Source: Melampsora larici-populina 98AG31
Lineage: Eukaryota > Basidiomycota > Pucciniomycetes > Pucciniales > Melampsoraceae
Reading direction: 5' to 3'
DNA: 64,000 nt
Assembly (NCBI RefSeq): GCF_000204055.1
Contig: NW_006768771.1
Location: forward strand, 1,575,681 to 1,639,680
Shown here: positions 34,600 to 45,709 of the stretch, piece by piece
Numbering within the stretch: position 1 is the stretch's first letter
How the letters are laid out: each line of letters starts with the position of its first letter
Made by a program: the position numbers and the translations under genes
Notes under the pieces: model-generated
The model's input: only the letters and a program-made list of their open reading frames with translations
Told to the model about the DNA's origin: nothing
The model's database searches: none

Positions 34600-36003
34600 C
34601 TTTACTGAATTTTATAATTATATTGGTGATGACTGATCTATGGCCATATGTTATCTTAGCTGAACCTGTTCCATGTATCTTTGTTATATTTTATGAACGC
34701 TTCCAATTCAGAATATTGTGTTGAATTTCATTCATTTTGGGTCATTTGACTTCTATCTACTGCTTGATCATTACCATCTGTTCTCTTCTTATCATCATCT
34801 TCCGGAAATATGATTGTTGAACTGTTGATATGACTATGTATATGAATTAGAATTGGGAATGAATTTAAATCGTAACAATGAAACCTGGTTCACTTGATAT
34901 AAAAGTGTATATGTATCACGCCTGACCCTCTTTGACATTTGACTGTAGCAGTCTTACAATTCCTTTGACAATCCTTCATGAATGACCTAATCATTATATA
35001 CCACCGATGAAAATTTAAGACCTACCTTGAAGCTGGGGGGTCCGGCCAAAGTTAAGAATACGGTTAGTGTCAGAGCCTGTTCCCAATTTAGACATACCTT
35101 ACCTTCTACCAAGGTTCTTCTTACCGGCTCCGAGTTTTGTGATGGAGTTACAAGAATTCCCGAATCAATGATTATGGCTGGCTCTTGACAAGACATAAAG
35201 TAGAATGTATACAGATATAGAATATCAGATAACTTTGTTATGGAGAGTATCAAGATGAATCAAGCTGAAAGACGCTGCCACATATTCTCTTCCGTAAGTC
35301 TATCTCTAGCCTTTACTGTGAGCTCCGACCTTTTCATTGAGCTCTAAGACACTTTCAAGTCTTGATCTCGTGCATTTGTTTCAGTTATTGATGCATGATG
35401 GAGAAAGCAACTTTGATCTAATACCAACATGTTGTCAATCAAAGATGAAATTTTACATTTCGTGTTCAAAATGATAACATTTCAGCACTGACACTGACAC
35501 CACAGGACAGCTCTTGAGGAAAGTCTCGATATATTTATAAGTGTTTGAAACCTTTGGAAAATCACGTTAGAATCACTACATACCCACTTCATGGAGTTGA
35601 TTGTCAAGGGACGACATGCAATTTTCGAACATCGTACTGCGGTATAGTAAATGTGCACAGATATGCACAAATTTTGTTTATGCTGCATGCGATGCGATTC
35701 TTCAGCGCAAAGAATCGGGGAGGAGTGTCGCTCAGCGCGCCTTTGATAGAAATAATGCTGAAGAAATGATATTACACATCAAAAAAATGCAAGAGTGATG
35801 CTGAGGTGTTGAAGCCTGTACACAAAAATCCGTCATCAGCATCTTTCATAATATTTAACACCAACCAACTCATCCCATTTTGTCTTTCTTTCCACAAACC
35901 AACCAAAGTTTCCGACGCTGTTCCACACTTTACAACATCAAATCCAACAGTCCATTGATCACACCTCTCATCTCCCTGAGTTTACATCCAACAGATCTTC
36001 GAG
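34600..36003. other. Interval between genes A and B
   Basis: It holds the 3' part of the first duplicated unit (to about 34930; TATAAAAGTGTATATG resembles ACAAAAGTGTGCCTCT at 37145) and the 5' part of the second unit. Open frames on both strands look like chance. Confidence 0.45.
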
Positions 36004-36828
36004 ATGAATTCTGATGGTCTCATGAAGTCTGATGACTTAAATGATACAAAGATCGATCCAATTCCTGGGGATGAAAAGGATATCAAGAAATTTATCGGGT
36101 ATGTAATCTTTCTTCCTATCTCTCAATTCTCTCTCGATAGAAGTACAGGATCATTTCATTTCACTTACTTTTTCCAATCACTCTTCTTATCTCTTCAAAG
36201 TCCTCCCACCCCTTGTTTCCAGCGCAAACTCAAGTTCTTATCACCATCAACCAAGGTTGCAGATGTTCATTCAGCAGAAAAGGAAGGAAGAACTTTAAAG
36301 AACAGACGGATATCAACCCTGATGCTTCCAGATATACCCCGCAAACATGTTCCAAAAGGTACTTCCAGTCGAGTCTCGGAAGCTGCAACTGGTACCTTGA
36401 TTCGAACCCCTTACACTGAATGCAAGAATCCTGCAATCTGGTTATCTTCAAGCCGATGGGCATTCTTACCCAAGTCACAGTCGGAATTAGATAAAGGTTA
36501 CACATGTCCAGAAGGTGTTAGAATAACACTTGGAGAAGATATTGCCAAACTGAAGAATCGGCAAATCAATGTTTTAACAAATAGCGACTTGTTGGAGTTT
36601 CATGAATACTTGAACGAATTGGCTGCTCGAAAAGCTAAATCTGCTCAATCCAAGATTTCAGGGTATGTATCTTTTAATCCTTAAATTCTTGCTCGTCCCT
36701 CATTATCTTGCCTCATAAAATTACAACTTACACTCTTCGATCATCTTCGTTTTTTTGTTTCTTTCAACAGGTCCTCCTCACTTACCGGCGCGAAAAAATA
36801 TTGGAATCGAATGCGATCAAAATCTTGA
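36004..36828 (+). CDS. Lineage-specific gene B, 204 aa, function unknown
   Basis: Three exons, 36004-36098, 36201-36662, 36771-36828, all joining in phase 2. The N-terminus is acidic (MNSDGLMKSDDLNDTK). A basic stretch (KEGRTLKNRRIS) precedes the core conserved with gene A: GTLIRTPYTECKNPA, WLSSSRWAFLPKS, LDKGYTCPEGVRITLGEDIA, LLEFHEYLNEL. It ends in a short basic tail (KKYWNRMRSKS). There is no signal peptide or membrane segment. The intact frame, conserved splice sites and an upstream paralogue argue for a real gene. Confidence 0.7.
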
Positions 36829-38098
36829 TGAATTTGATTATGACATGATATGAAGAGGATTTCTTCAACTTTCTCCTTGTATAACAGATGAATCATAAAA
36901 AGACATAAAACTCTCAATTTTTATTCAAGTCCTTTTTGATCTCTACCCTCTATTTCCTCGTCCAATAGAAGAACTCCTTCATGTTAACTTTATCCAATAT
37001 AAGTCCTATTACATGTACCAACTGCTTGAATACCTATGTATTCTCCTTCCGTAGTCCTCTTTCAGGAATGTCTATGTCCATTACCTACTTGGCCAATTCA
37101 AACAATGAGTAATGCTGGATTGTAAAACTAGATTTACTCGATACAAAAGTGTGCCTCTGAGCCTTGGTTGAATTGATTTCTCCCATTTTGCACCAATCTC
37201 AAAGAGAATCTTCTACTTTTTGTCAATGAGCCTTAAATCCCCGTACCAACTACACACTTGACATAGAATGCATAGAGGGGTCCACAAAATGTTTCCTTTG
37301 TATAAATAGACTCACAAAGAATACTGAAAAGCATCATGATCTTGAGTTCCAAATGAATCAATTTTGTTGCTGATTTTCCATTTGCCTCTCCTTCAAGAGC
37401 CCCACGCAAGACCTGCTTGGCTGATTAGGCAGAAGCCTCGATAGCTTTACGCCTTGCTTCACAGGATGGCAGGGCCGAGGCCACTGACTGTGAAACGGAA
37501 GTTGATGAACGGACCGGGGCACGGGTGAGTCCGCACAACCGGGCATGAGCGGCCCTGGCTTCGCTTCCGCCGCTTGGGGCCCGGGAGGCGAGGCGTGCGG
37601 CGCCCTTTCGTCATCAGTTGAGATTCGAGAAGGCCCCCTCTGAGTCTGCGCTGAACGATCTTATGGTAATCCCAAAGCATTCCAGAGTTGCATGAAGCGC
37701 TCATGACCAGCTCACACTTTCTAACAGTGCCGTATACTATTGCTCAAGGAGGGCTCGCGCGTATCCTTCTTCACCACATGACTGAGCATTCTCAATCTTT
37801 CTCACTGGATCTTCCGTTGATTACAGATAGGGCAATAAAATGAGATTTCAAGTTTGTAAATTGGATATCTTACGCAGAAAATTCAACGCGAGTTACCATG
37901 GAACTTTCATGTGTGAGAATATAACAGGATTGCGTTGCGGAAAAGAAACAGAATTAAAGGAAAAGACAAGCCCCTATAGACCAAAAAAAGAGAAGCACAT
38001 TCAGGAATAATGATAATAGAATACTTGAAAAATAGAGTCAAAGGATCAATCTTGCTTGTGATGAAATATGATAGTGTTCAAGAAAGGTGTTCACCTAG
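36829..38098. other. Intergenic with a GC-rich islet
   Basis: It contains the 3' end of the second duplicated unit and then the GC-rich islet listed separately. No convincing protein-coding gene. Confidence 0.5.
37376..37720. other. GC-rich islet, possible structured RNA
   Basis: About 340 bp of clearly higher GC content than the AT-rich surroundings, with blocks such as GGGGCCCGGGAGGCGAGGCG. Frames exist on the minus strand (81 and 62 codons) but are Arg/Pro-rich and unlike a fold. I could not match it to rRNA, tRNA, SRP, RNase P/MRP or U3 by eye. It may be an ncRNA gene, a GC-rich MITE fragment or foreign DNA. Confidence 0.3.
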
Positions 38099-38655
38099 TT
38101 ATATCATTACAATTTCAATCAACTTTAATGCAAGATTGTTATTGATCTTTCTAGCTTCAATTTCCGGGATGTGTGAACTCGGTGAGGTGATCAAATCCCA
38201 TGATGTGGTTGAACCTGGTTTAAGCTTGAGTTGATAACCTTTTTTCACAAGTTTCATCACACAGTTTGTCCATGGCCATTGCTTCATTAAGCCGTTTGTT
38301 TCGTTCACTAAAATGACAAGAGATTTGAAGAATCAGTTCTTGCTCAAACAAGTTATTATCAGGATAAGTGAGAAAATGACTTACAGATAAGCTGATTCAA
38401 ACCCAGTCTAGCTCTAGAGGACTCGTTGGTAGCAGTAGAGGCGCGTTTAAGTTTGGCTACACATTTTCGACAGAAACCAGGGTTTCGACATCAAGTCAGC
38501 TGATTGTAAATACAAAGTTAGTTGACCAAGTACTTGCCTTGTTTCCGACGGTTCTTCATGATAGCTCGGACTTGTTCAGGTTCCATATCAGAGTCAATAT
38601 AATCTGAACACAACCATTGCTTCGGTCTTTTTCGGCGATTGCGGCGATGTGTCAT
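38099..38655 (-). CDS. Lineage-specific gene C, 132 aa, paralogue of gene D
   Basis: Exons 38655-38538, 38456-38385, 38307-38099. Intron 1 begins with GC: the exon end and donor read CAAG|GCAAGT, the usual context of GC-AG introns, and it has a CAACTAAC branch site. The protein starts MTHRRNRRKRPKQWLC (very basic). Its last exon is the conserved block WPWTNCVMKLVKKGY, LKLKPGSTT, DLITSPSSH, ARKINNNLALKLIEI. No known domain. A TATATATA about 180 bp upstream (38834-38842) fits a promoter. The final exon is 209 nt, exactly as in gene D. Confidence 0.72.
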
Positions 38656-38859
38656 GAAACTTCAAGTGTGTGGAATGGAATTAGTGAGGAAAAAAGATTG
38701 TGAACGGAGTAGGGATCAAAAATGAAACCTGGTAGTTGTGAGTGTGACGGGATAAAGAGAAGATAGATGGAAAGTCGTAATGTAAAAGAGTACTTTGACT
38801 CTGAGTGTGGATTATGACCTGATTCACCGTGGTCTATATATACTCAAAGGTGAGGAGAA

Positions 38860-39165
38860 GGTGGCCTCGATCAAAGTATCTGGTTCGGCGCAAGCTTGTG
38901 GGTGTTATGATCATCGTTGACATCAAATTGTTGTAGTGTTTCTAGGTTACATCGATAGATGACTACGAATAGTTTGTGAAATATCGGAAACGAACTTGTG
39001 GAGAGACTCGCATCCTCTTGTAATTTTTTTCTCGTCAAAGCGTTAAGCGGTCTTCGACTAACCGGAGTTGCTCCTCCAGAAGGGGAAGCGAACTCAGTCT
39101 CACCCTTGGCAGCTTGCTCGTCCAAGCTCAGATTTCCTTCACGTCTGGTCTGTTAAAATTTTACC
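38860..39165 (-). CDS. Possible exon of an unassigned minus-strand gene
   Basis: A frame following a TTTTAACAG acceptor reads TRREGNLSLDEQAAKGETEF and PVSRRPLNALTRKKLQ, protein-like for about 55 residues, then loses quality. No start exon was found upstream. It may belong to a third member of the local small-gene cluster or be chance. Confidence 0.25.
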
Positions 39166-39428
39166 GCTTCACATGTCAGTCTTTCTGCAAATAAACGAAG
39201 GTTTATAACGTCTTAGGAATATAGCAGGAGCTCGAAAAATCGCGACAGGAGATTTTCATCATCCTTGGCATCTCAGATGTCCCGGAAAAGTCACAAGTAG
39301 TCACCACATTTATAACTTGGTGATTGACAATGTGTAAGTAGACCAGGATTGTGTTGCGGAAACAAAGATGAAGACAAAACGAGAAGCTTTAGGTAGAAAA
39401 TGAGGAAACACTCATGTAGCTATAGGCT

Positions 39429-39650
39429 AATGGAACACTTGAGCTAAAAGAAATTCGAAAATTTGCAGATTCATATGAACTTTTTTTGGTGGAGATCAAA
39501 TGTATAGCGAGGAGTAGCGTGATGTAGCGAATTGGCAACAAGGTAATGAAGCACTTGAGCTAAACGAAATGCGAAAATTTGAAGTTTCATATGAACTTTT
39601 TTTTGAGAAGATAAAATACGATAGCGAGAAGTAGCGTGAAGAAGAATATC
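39429..39650. repeat. Tandem duplication, about 112-bp unit
   Basis: The segment with ACACTTGAGCTAAA.GAAAT, GAAAATTTG and TTCATATGAACTTTTTTT followed by TATAGCGAG.AGTAGCGTGA occurs twice in tandem (39429-39540 and about 39546-39650) with about ten differences. Confidence 0.75.
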
Positions 39651-39694
39651 AAGCTACTGTAAACTAAATTCAGCTAATCATCGCAAGTGCCTAT

Positions 39695-40141
39695 TCATAT
39701 CTCCACAACTTCAATCAATTCCAATTCAAGGTCATTGTTGATTTTCTTAGCTTCGCCGTCACGAAGGTGTGAGCTAGGTGAGGTAATCAGATCGAATGGT
39801 GTAGTCGAACCTGGTTTGAGTCGAAGTTCGTAGCCCTTTTTCTCAAGTTTTGTCACACAGTTAGTCCATGGCCATTTCTTGAGTGAGCCTTTGGTTTTAT
39901 CCACTAAACCACATGAGATCAAAGTATCAATCAGTTTAGTTGCCAGTTCAGTACAGCATGATCAAAATCAGTGAAACAAGGGCTAACATATGAGCTCGTT
40001 TAAACCCGATCGAGCCTTGGAACACTCAGTGATAACAGGACTAACTTCAACATATCCTGGGAGATTACACAATCTTTGGCTATCAAGTGGTGACGGACTA
40101 GGGCCAGTATAGAACCATCCAGTATTTCTTTTTCGACCCAT
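39695..40141 (-). CDS. Lineage-specific gene D, 120 aa, paralogue of gene C
   Basis: Exons 40141-39988 and 39903-39695. The first exon is unlike gene C except for its last codons (ARSGLNELI against ARLGLNQLI); it starts MGRKRNTGWFYTGPSP. The 209-nt last exon carries KKWPWTNCVTKLEKKGYEL, LKPGSTTPFDLITSPSSH and AKKINNDLELELIEV. The intron between them is at the same place and phase as intron 2 of gene C. No recognised family. A tandem duplicate with gene C on the same strand. Confidence 0.72.
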
Positions 40142-41223
40142 GTTGACACTAAGTGCAATGAAATTGACGATGAGGTGGAATCACAAACAAAAGATGAATC
40201 AAATATGAAATATGGCGATTGTGACTGGTATGAGATGCAGAGGCTGATCAGGAAGCTAAGAATATAATTCTGAAGTTCTAAATGATGATTGAACTGATTT
40301 TAATGGTGTGGATGAGGATAGATATGGATGGTTTGGTTTTTATGGCTCGATCGATGGTGGGTCCATGTTTTATAGTCAACAGGGCAGCTGATGACGTACG
40401 TGATCGAATAATAATTTAGATCAATCAGAGCTCGTGGTAAAGAGCGGTCATGAAAACCAACGGCACGCATGTAAATCACTCGCGGGTGACGACCGATAAC
40501 GATTCAGACGTGTCACTCGGCTTTTTAAACTTACCGATATAAGAATCCGAGGGACATTTCTTGATGGCGTCCGAGAAAACAACAAGGTACAACATAGTGG
40601 TTATCAGTACATATAACCTTCCTAGAGCTGAAGAATGCTCTAGCCTTGAATGCAATGGTGATGGATCGCCCATAGTGAGGGTGATTTGAACTCTCATAAC
40701 AAGGAATGTACAAGCTGAAAAGAGCCACAAGATAGGACTTGATAGAATTGAACTCCAAAGTCAAGAAACTGTTACAATAATATCCAAGGAACTCATACAA
40801 CTAAAAAGAAAACTGATAACTCTGAGCTGATGATGAAAAAGGAGAAGAATAAAAAAGATAAAAAAGATAAAAAGACAAAAAAGATAAAAAAGACACATGC
40901 AGGAGACAATGTTGCACAGGCTGAAGATGCAGACAAACGACATTCGAAGGAAGAAAAGATAAATGCTCAAGATTCAAGAGTCAAACAAGATATTAGATTT
41001 TGAGAAAACACCGTATACACCACCACGGCTATGATTTTGAGCTGGAGAACAAGCAAAAGCAACGTAAGCTGAAGAATTAGTCGTGTGTTTTGATTCTCGG
41101 AAACCTGTGATACAAGTGAATAGAGATGTGAGATTCCTGTTCGGATGATTGTAGATACTAGAAGGTTATAAGCTTCTGACGTACCAATGGGACAGTTTGC
41201 ATCCTTGACCAACCACACAAGGA
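40142..41223. other. Intergenic
   Basis: Contains a simple repeat of AAAAAAGATA units at about 40835-40890. Minus-strand frames here (40476-40970, 40967-41218) are hydrophobic or low-complexity and unsupported. Confidence 0.4.
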
Positions 41224-42044
41224 CTATGAGGATTTCTTTTCTACCAAATCACTTTGCCTTTCCCCACTTCCACCCAACAAAGAACCGTAAACAAGGTTCT
41301 CTTTTGAATCACGATCCTAAAATGCAATCAAAGGATGGTAAGTTGTTGGCATATGAATGATTAATTTGTGTAGGCGTTCAAGTCACTTACGTCCGGCATC
41401 AAACCACAATATTTGATCTGATTAGCCCGACAAAGTCGTAGCCTTTGTTTTGATGGCTGGATGGATGCATTTGAAATGGGTGCAGAACCCTTTTTTGTGA
41501 CTTCGTCATTGGATTTCGGCTTCGGTTTCCTAGAGCGAGGAGTACGGGTTGAGTGGGCTTTTGCCAATCTCTTTGAGCTACGTTGATATCCGGTATTGGT
41601 TGACGTTTCAGTACGCTCTCTCTTGTGTACTCTGTTGTTGTCCAGTTCCCGCAGAGTGTCTGAGATCGCCACAGCTTGACGAGCAAATCCACGATATGAG
41701 CTCTCCATCTTGCTGGCAAGCTCGGTCAGCGTGATTTTGGGTTTCGGGGCCTTGACCATGAAGCGAGACGGTCTTTTAGAAATTTCACCGCGAGACTGTG
41801 CTTCAGAATGTGCCGCTATCCCAGATGATGAAGGACTCGTGTCCACAAGCAAGAGAGGATCGATATGTTCGCCCAGAAATTTGTGCGTGACATTCGTTGG
41901 GTGAACGACCCCTTGTGAGAGCGAAAGGAGTATTTTGGCATAATAGGCCATTGAATCTGGCGCTTGTGGACCTGCAGCAGATTTCGAGTAACCAGAACGT
42001 TCTTTAAAGTCGGCATACAGTGACATGTGTAAAGGTGAAGACAT
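41224..42044 (-). CDS. Hypothetical basic protein, 248 aa
   Basis: Exon 1 is 42044-41391 and exon 2 41316-41224; donor GAC|GTAAGTGAC and acceptor TTTTAG keep the frame. The N-terminal 100 residues look folded (MSSPLHMSLYADFKERSGY, YYAKILLSLSQGVVHPTN, HKFLGEHIDPLLLVD). A short helical stretch (TLTELASKMESSYRGFARQA) follows, then a Ser/Thr/Lys/Arg-rich tail with several nuclear-localisation-like clusters (HKRERTE, RSRKPKPKSN). No domain was recognised. A nuclear location is inferred only from the basic clusters. Confidence 0.65.
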
Positions 42045-42185
42045 GATGATTATGTATAGATTTGATTTAGTTCCTGATGGGCAAAGAATTGGAAAATTGG
42101 TATTGTTGAAAGGTAGAGGATGATGGTGGATTTAAAGTAAGATTTGTTTTGAAGTGATGATGTGGGGGAGACAAAAAGAGAAAGT

Positions 42186-42479
42186 TCAAACGAAGCAGTC
42201 AGCTCTATATATCGCCACCGGCTCGATAAACTTGTTGTGCCTGAAGATTTCTTGCCAATTTGTTGATTGACCTATCCATTTGGTGACGGCAAGGCACAAG
42301 AAATGGCCGGCTTCAGAGTAGATACTATTTGGAGGACCCCATCCATGACATGAGGACTGGTAAGCAGCTTTGGTTCTTTTCTCGACAGCGGCTAAAGAAT
42401 TGGATGTATCAATCCCTGATCGGATCATTCTTACTGATCTCATTACATGGGAAGCTGGATCGGTGACCAAGGCATTTTT
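42186..42479 (-). CDS. Possible terminal exon of an unknown gene
   Basis: An open stretch of 97 codons plus stop, preceded by a TATAG acceptor at 42480-42481, with protein-like text (SSCHGWGPPNSIYSEAGHF, LAVTKWIGQSTNWQEIF). No upstream exon or start could be assigned, and no family is recognised. Confidence 0.3.
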   Translation of the reverse strand, partial: KNALVTDPASHVMRSVRMIRSGIDTSNSLAAVEKRTKAAYQSSCHGWGPPNSIYSEAGHFLCLAVTKWIGQSTNWQEIFRHNKFIEPVAIYRADCFV

Positions 42480-43488
42480 CTATATCATCATTGAGACAGG
42501 TGATGTTGGACTTTTCGAAAATGGCTTTGATACTTCTCAGCACGATAGAAAATAGAGATAATTAAAAGCATAAAAAGCAAAATAGAAGCAAAGAACAGCG
42601 CGAAAGCGCGTATACTTAGAGCAAAGAGAAAAACCTAAATAAGGGAGCACACTGGCTATGACTTTCTTGAATTGAGCTCATAAGCACACCGTGACTGACC
42701 AAAGCAAGGAACATCTAAAAAGATTTTGTACCCTCTCAATAAACTCGTCTCACTTGAGTTCGCCAAGTAGACATAATTTACAAGTCCATATCACTTATTT
42801 GTCGTGCTCCGAATCAAAAACTTCAAACGCGGTCCGCAGGTTTGCAAAACAAACTTACCCTAGCGACTTAGCTTGTAAGCTCAGCACCATGGTGTACATT
42901 TAAAGATTGGTGCCCCAGACCTGGGCTATCATTTCCACAGCTATCCAGTCAGCAATCCAAACGAAGACAAGAATCTCCTAGGCAATCATAGGCATTAGTC
43001 CTTGAAACAGCGGCGTATCTTGGAGGCAACAGAGAATTTGGGTGCGCTTCGGAACCTGTTCCAGCGATGCTTCTCTCGGATTCTGTAACATTTTCAAAAC
43101 TTCAACATCAGATCTAATTCAAAGCTGGGTGTAATCTAACACAGAAGCTTTTGAGCGACATAACAGTGAATTTGACGAAACTGATAGCAGAAAAGCACCA
43201 TGCAGAAAGCAAAGATCAAAGCAGCTATGGAACTTTCAGAAAGCGCATTATGCCTTGAAAGTTCAGTTAATTAGAGGGGCTTGAACAGTACGAAGCTCGA
43301 AATGCCAAATGACAAACTATGAAAGATCAGCTTTTTCGATGAATTGTGAATATATAAAGTAGACGTGGTCCTCAGGTATGTGGCCAGGCAATCATTTTCC
43401 TAAAGCACTTGAAGCAAACGAGCACCATCCATCACAAATCTACGAACGCGACTCACCCACAACTCAAAACTCACACAATAACTCAATA
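42480..43488. other. Intergenic, promoter side of the TPR-like gene
   Basis: No gene seen. A TATA-like ATATATAAAG at about 43351 lies roughly 30 bp upstream of a likely transcription start near 43380. Confidence 0.4.
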
Positions 43489-44730
43489 ATGACTCAAACA
43501 TTGACCAAAGAAATCGTCTGTCGGATCCTTGAGAGTCTATGCAGCAGCACCAATTCCCAAGTCTGTGACAAGGTGGCGGACGAATACGATCTCAGCACTG
43601 ACCTAACCATGAAGTTTGAAGACCGTTATCGCATGCCCCACAAATACCTACTTGATCTAATCAGTGACGCCGAAGACCGACTGGAATCGGCTAAGGCGTG
43701 TCTCCTTGACTTTGATCCTGTTGGAGCACTAGTGATACTCAAAGGTTTGGTGCCAGACAAAGAGATTAAGGAGCAGATCAGCATGACGACGATTTCACAC
43801 GGGATACTGAACTCTAGGAAGCAGGTGAGGTTGGCTCAAAGCGAGAGGAACTGGTTGAAAGTGATTTCTTCGATAGATTACGTTGAAAACCTATTCCTAC
43901 GACCTCCTCCTCTCAATAGAACGTGCAGTACTTATCAAGGTTACCGGCTCCCCAAAGCCTGGTGCATATGGGCAATGGAATCTTACATTTATCTAGGGAA
44001 ATATCAAAAGGCTGAGGAGATGTTCAAGTAAGTCTCAGTCTAGCTTTTTTATCTTTATATCCATCCTTATGCGAGGATGAGTAATCTTTTTAGGGTGCTA
44101 ACTGTTGTGTTCTTCACTTTGATATAGTGAGATCTCCACCAAATATACTCTCGAATCGAACGAAAGACTTTGGCTCATGGGCCAGTTGGCGTATTGTAGT
44201 GGTAGAGTCGAAATCGCACTTTCATTATTCAAGGCCTTGTCAATTCAGAAAGATACTCCTATGATTAGGTAAATCTTTTCGTAATCCATACTGAATAGAC
44301 CAAGTGAAGTGCTGACTGTTTGTCTCCTTTTATCTTTACTTCCAGGGCTTTGGTTGAACGTACCTCGCTAGTCTATGAACTTCTCACATGTTTGAATGGA
44401 TGTAGTACCGATCTTGACTACCGGTGTGAAGTGTTTATCCATGCACAACGAACGTTCTTCGAATGGACCGCAGGGAATGGTTACGATCGAGCTGTGCGAA
44501 GTGAGATTATCAGAATATTTTGCCTTAAATCTTCTCCAAGCACGTATCCTACTCTTTCAAATGCTTTTGTCCCTGATGAGAGCGCTCAGATTTCCTCTAA
44601 TACTCCTAATTCCTCAAGTGTGTCTTTCAATTCTTCTCCTCAAACTCTCAAAGATTGGTGTTTAGAAAAGTTTGCTTTGTATGGAGATGGACTAGATGAA
44701 TCTCTTTCAAGAATGGATACTTTAGATTAG
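43489..44730 (+). CDS. TPR-like helical repeat protein
   Basis: Exons 43489-44027, 44128-44268 and 44346-44730 (phases 2 and 2). I chose the ATG at 43489 (354 aa, MTQTLTKEIVCRILESL). An in-frame ATG at 43378 would add 37 residues, but it lies only about 27 bp from the TATA box, so it is probably in or before the leader. The body is helical with TPR-like pairs: DAEDRLESAKACLLDFDPV, WCIWAMESYIYLGKYQKAEEMF, RLWLMGQLAYCSGRVEIALSLF. This resembles the TPR part of DNAJC-type co-chaperones, but there is no J domain. The C-terminus is Ser-rich. The MULE element inserted 22 bp after its stop codon, within the expected 3' UTR. Confidence 0.7.
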
Positions 44731-44752
44731 TTAGTTTTTTTTCATTTTCTAT

Positions 44753-45080
44753 GGGGTGTAAGAAATTTGCGGTCTTCCATGACCGCAAAGGCTGATGTCC
44801 GCAAAAGTCAATTAATCCCGGGGCAAAGTTAAATTTTACGATCATTCCAATTTTTCCAAAGCTCGCAAAAAAAATTGATGTAAAATAATGACCGTAAAAT
44901 TGGGCCACAGGTGTCAAATTATTTATTTTTACGGTCATGAGTTTGCGGACATTAATGTACGTAAACAATAATACTCGTAAAAGTGTAAACTTTTGGGGTA
45001 AAGTTGAGTTTTGCGACCAATGTTTTGCAGTGTACAAAGACCGTAAAAAACTTTCCGAAATATAGATTGCAAAAGTGAAA
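44753..45080. repeat. MULE left TIR and subterminal motif array
   Basis: More than ten copies of TTTRCGRYC-like words occur here in both orientations (for example TTTGCGGTC, GACCGCAAA, TTTTACGATC, GACCGTAAAA, TTTTTACGGTC, TTTGCGGAC, TTTTGCGACC). The right end, about 52250-52473, has the same words. Such arrays are typical transposase binding platforms; binding here is inferred. Confidence 0.7.
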
Positions 45081-45709
45081 ATTATCATTTTTAAAATGTA
45101 ATTTTGCAATCCAAACTTTACGTTCAAAAAAATAAAAGTAATTCATTACGAGCACGAAAACAGCTTGAACAAAATGCAAGAAAAAGTGACCAGCAAGAAA
45201 AAGAAATGAGGATGGAAACTTCAAAGAAAGTCAAGAAGGTAACACACACAAATGTAGCTCGAAGGAGTGACTAGAAGATGAATACCAATTACGCTTGACA
45301 ATAGGAGTGAGACTCAATAGAACAAAAAAAGACTAAAAAGAGACTTGAAAGAGTGATGAGAAAATAAAGAAAAATTATCGAGTAACCTACGCTATTACGT
45401 TCTCTTGCGTTTTGTACGCTTTGACTTCCGTGGTGCAATACTTTGACCCTCATCACCTTCTTCGGCGGCCTCCAACACCTCATCATCATCCTCCTCCTCT
45501 TCCACAATGGCCCATCCTTTCCAACCTTTCGCCTTTTTGGCTCCTTTAACTAAAACCCCTTCTTCTTTCTCTTCACGTATCTTCCTTTTCCTGGTTGTCT
45601 TATTAACTGTTTCCTTTTTAACTATAAGAAATAAAGAAGAACATACATAAGAACATAAGAATCAATGACTGCAGAATTGATATCTGAATAAAACAATCGA
45701 AGTGCTCAC

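Noticed and set aside
37376..37720. rRNA, SRP, RNase P/MRP or U3 RNA gene
   Set aside because: None of the conserved cores of these RNAs could be matched by eye; kept only as an unknown GC-rich islet.
40476..40970. Possible transmembrane protein on the minus strand
   Set aside because: The hydrophobic translation comes from an AAAAAAGATA simple repeat and AT-rich DNA; no start or splice support.
43378..43488. Upstream ATG at 43378 as start of the TPR-like protein
   Set aside because: It lies about 27 bp after a TATA box, where transcription should only begin; the ATG at 43489 is a better start, although the longer form cannot be excluded.
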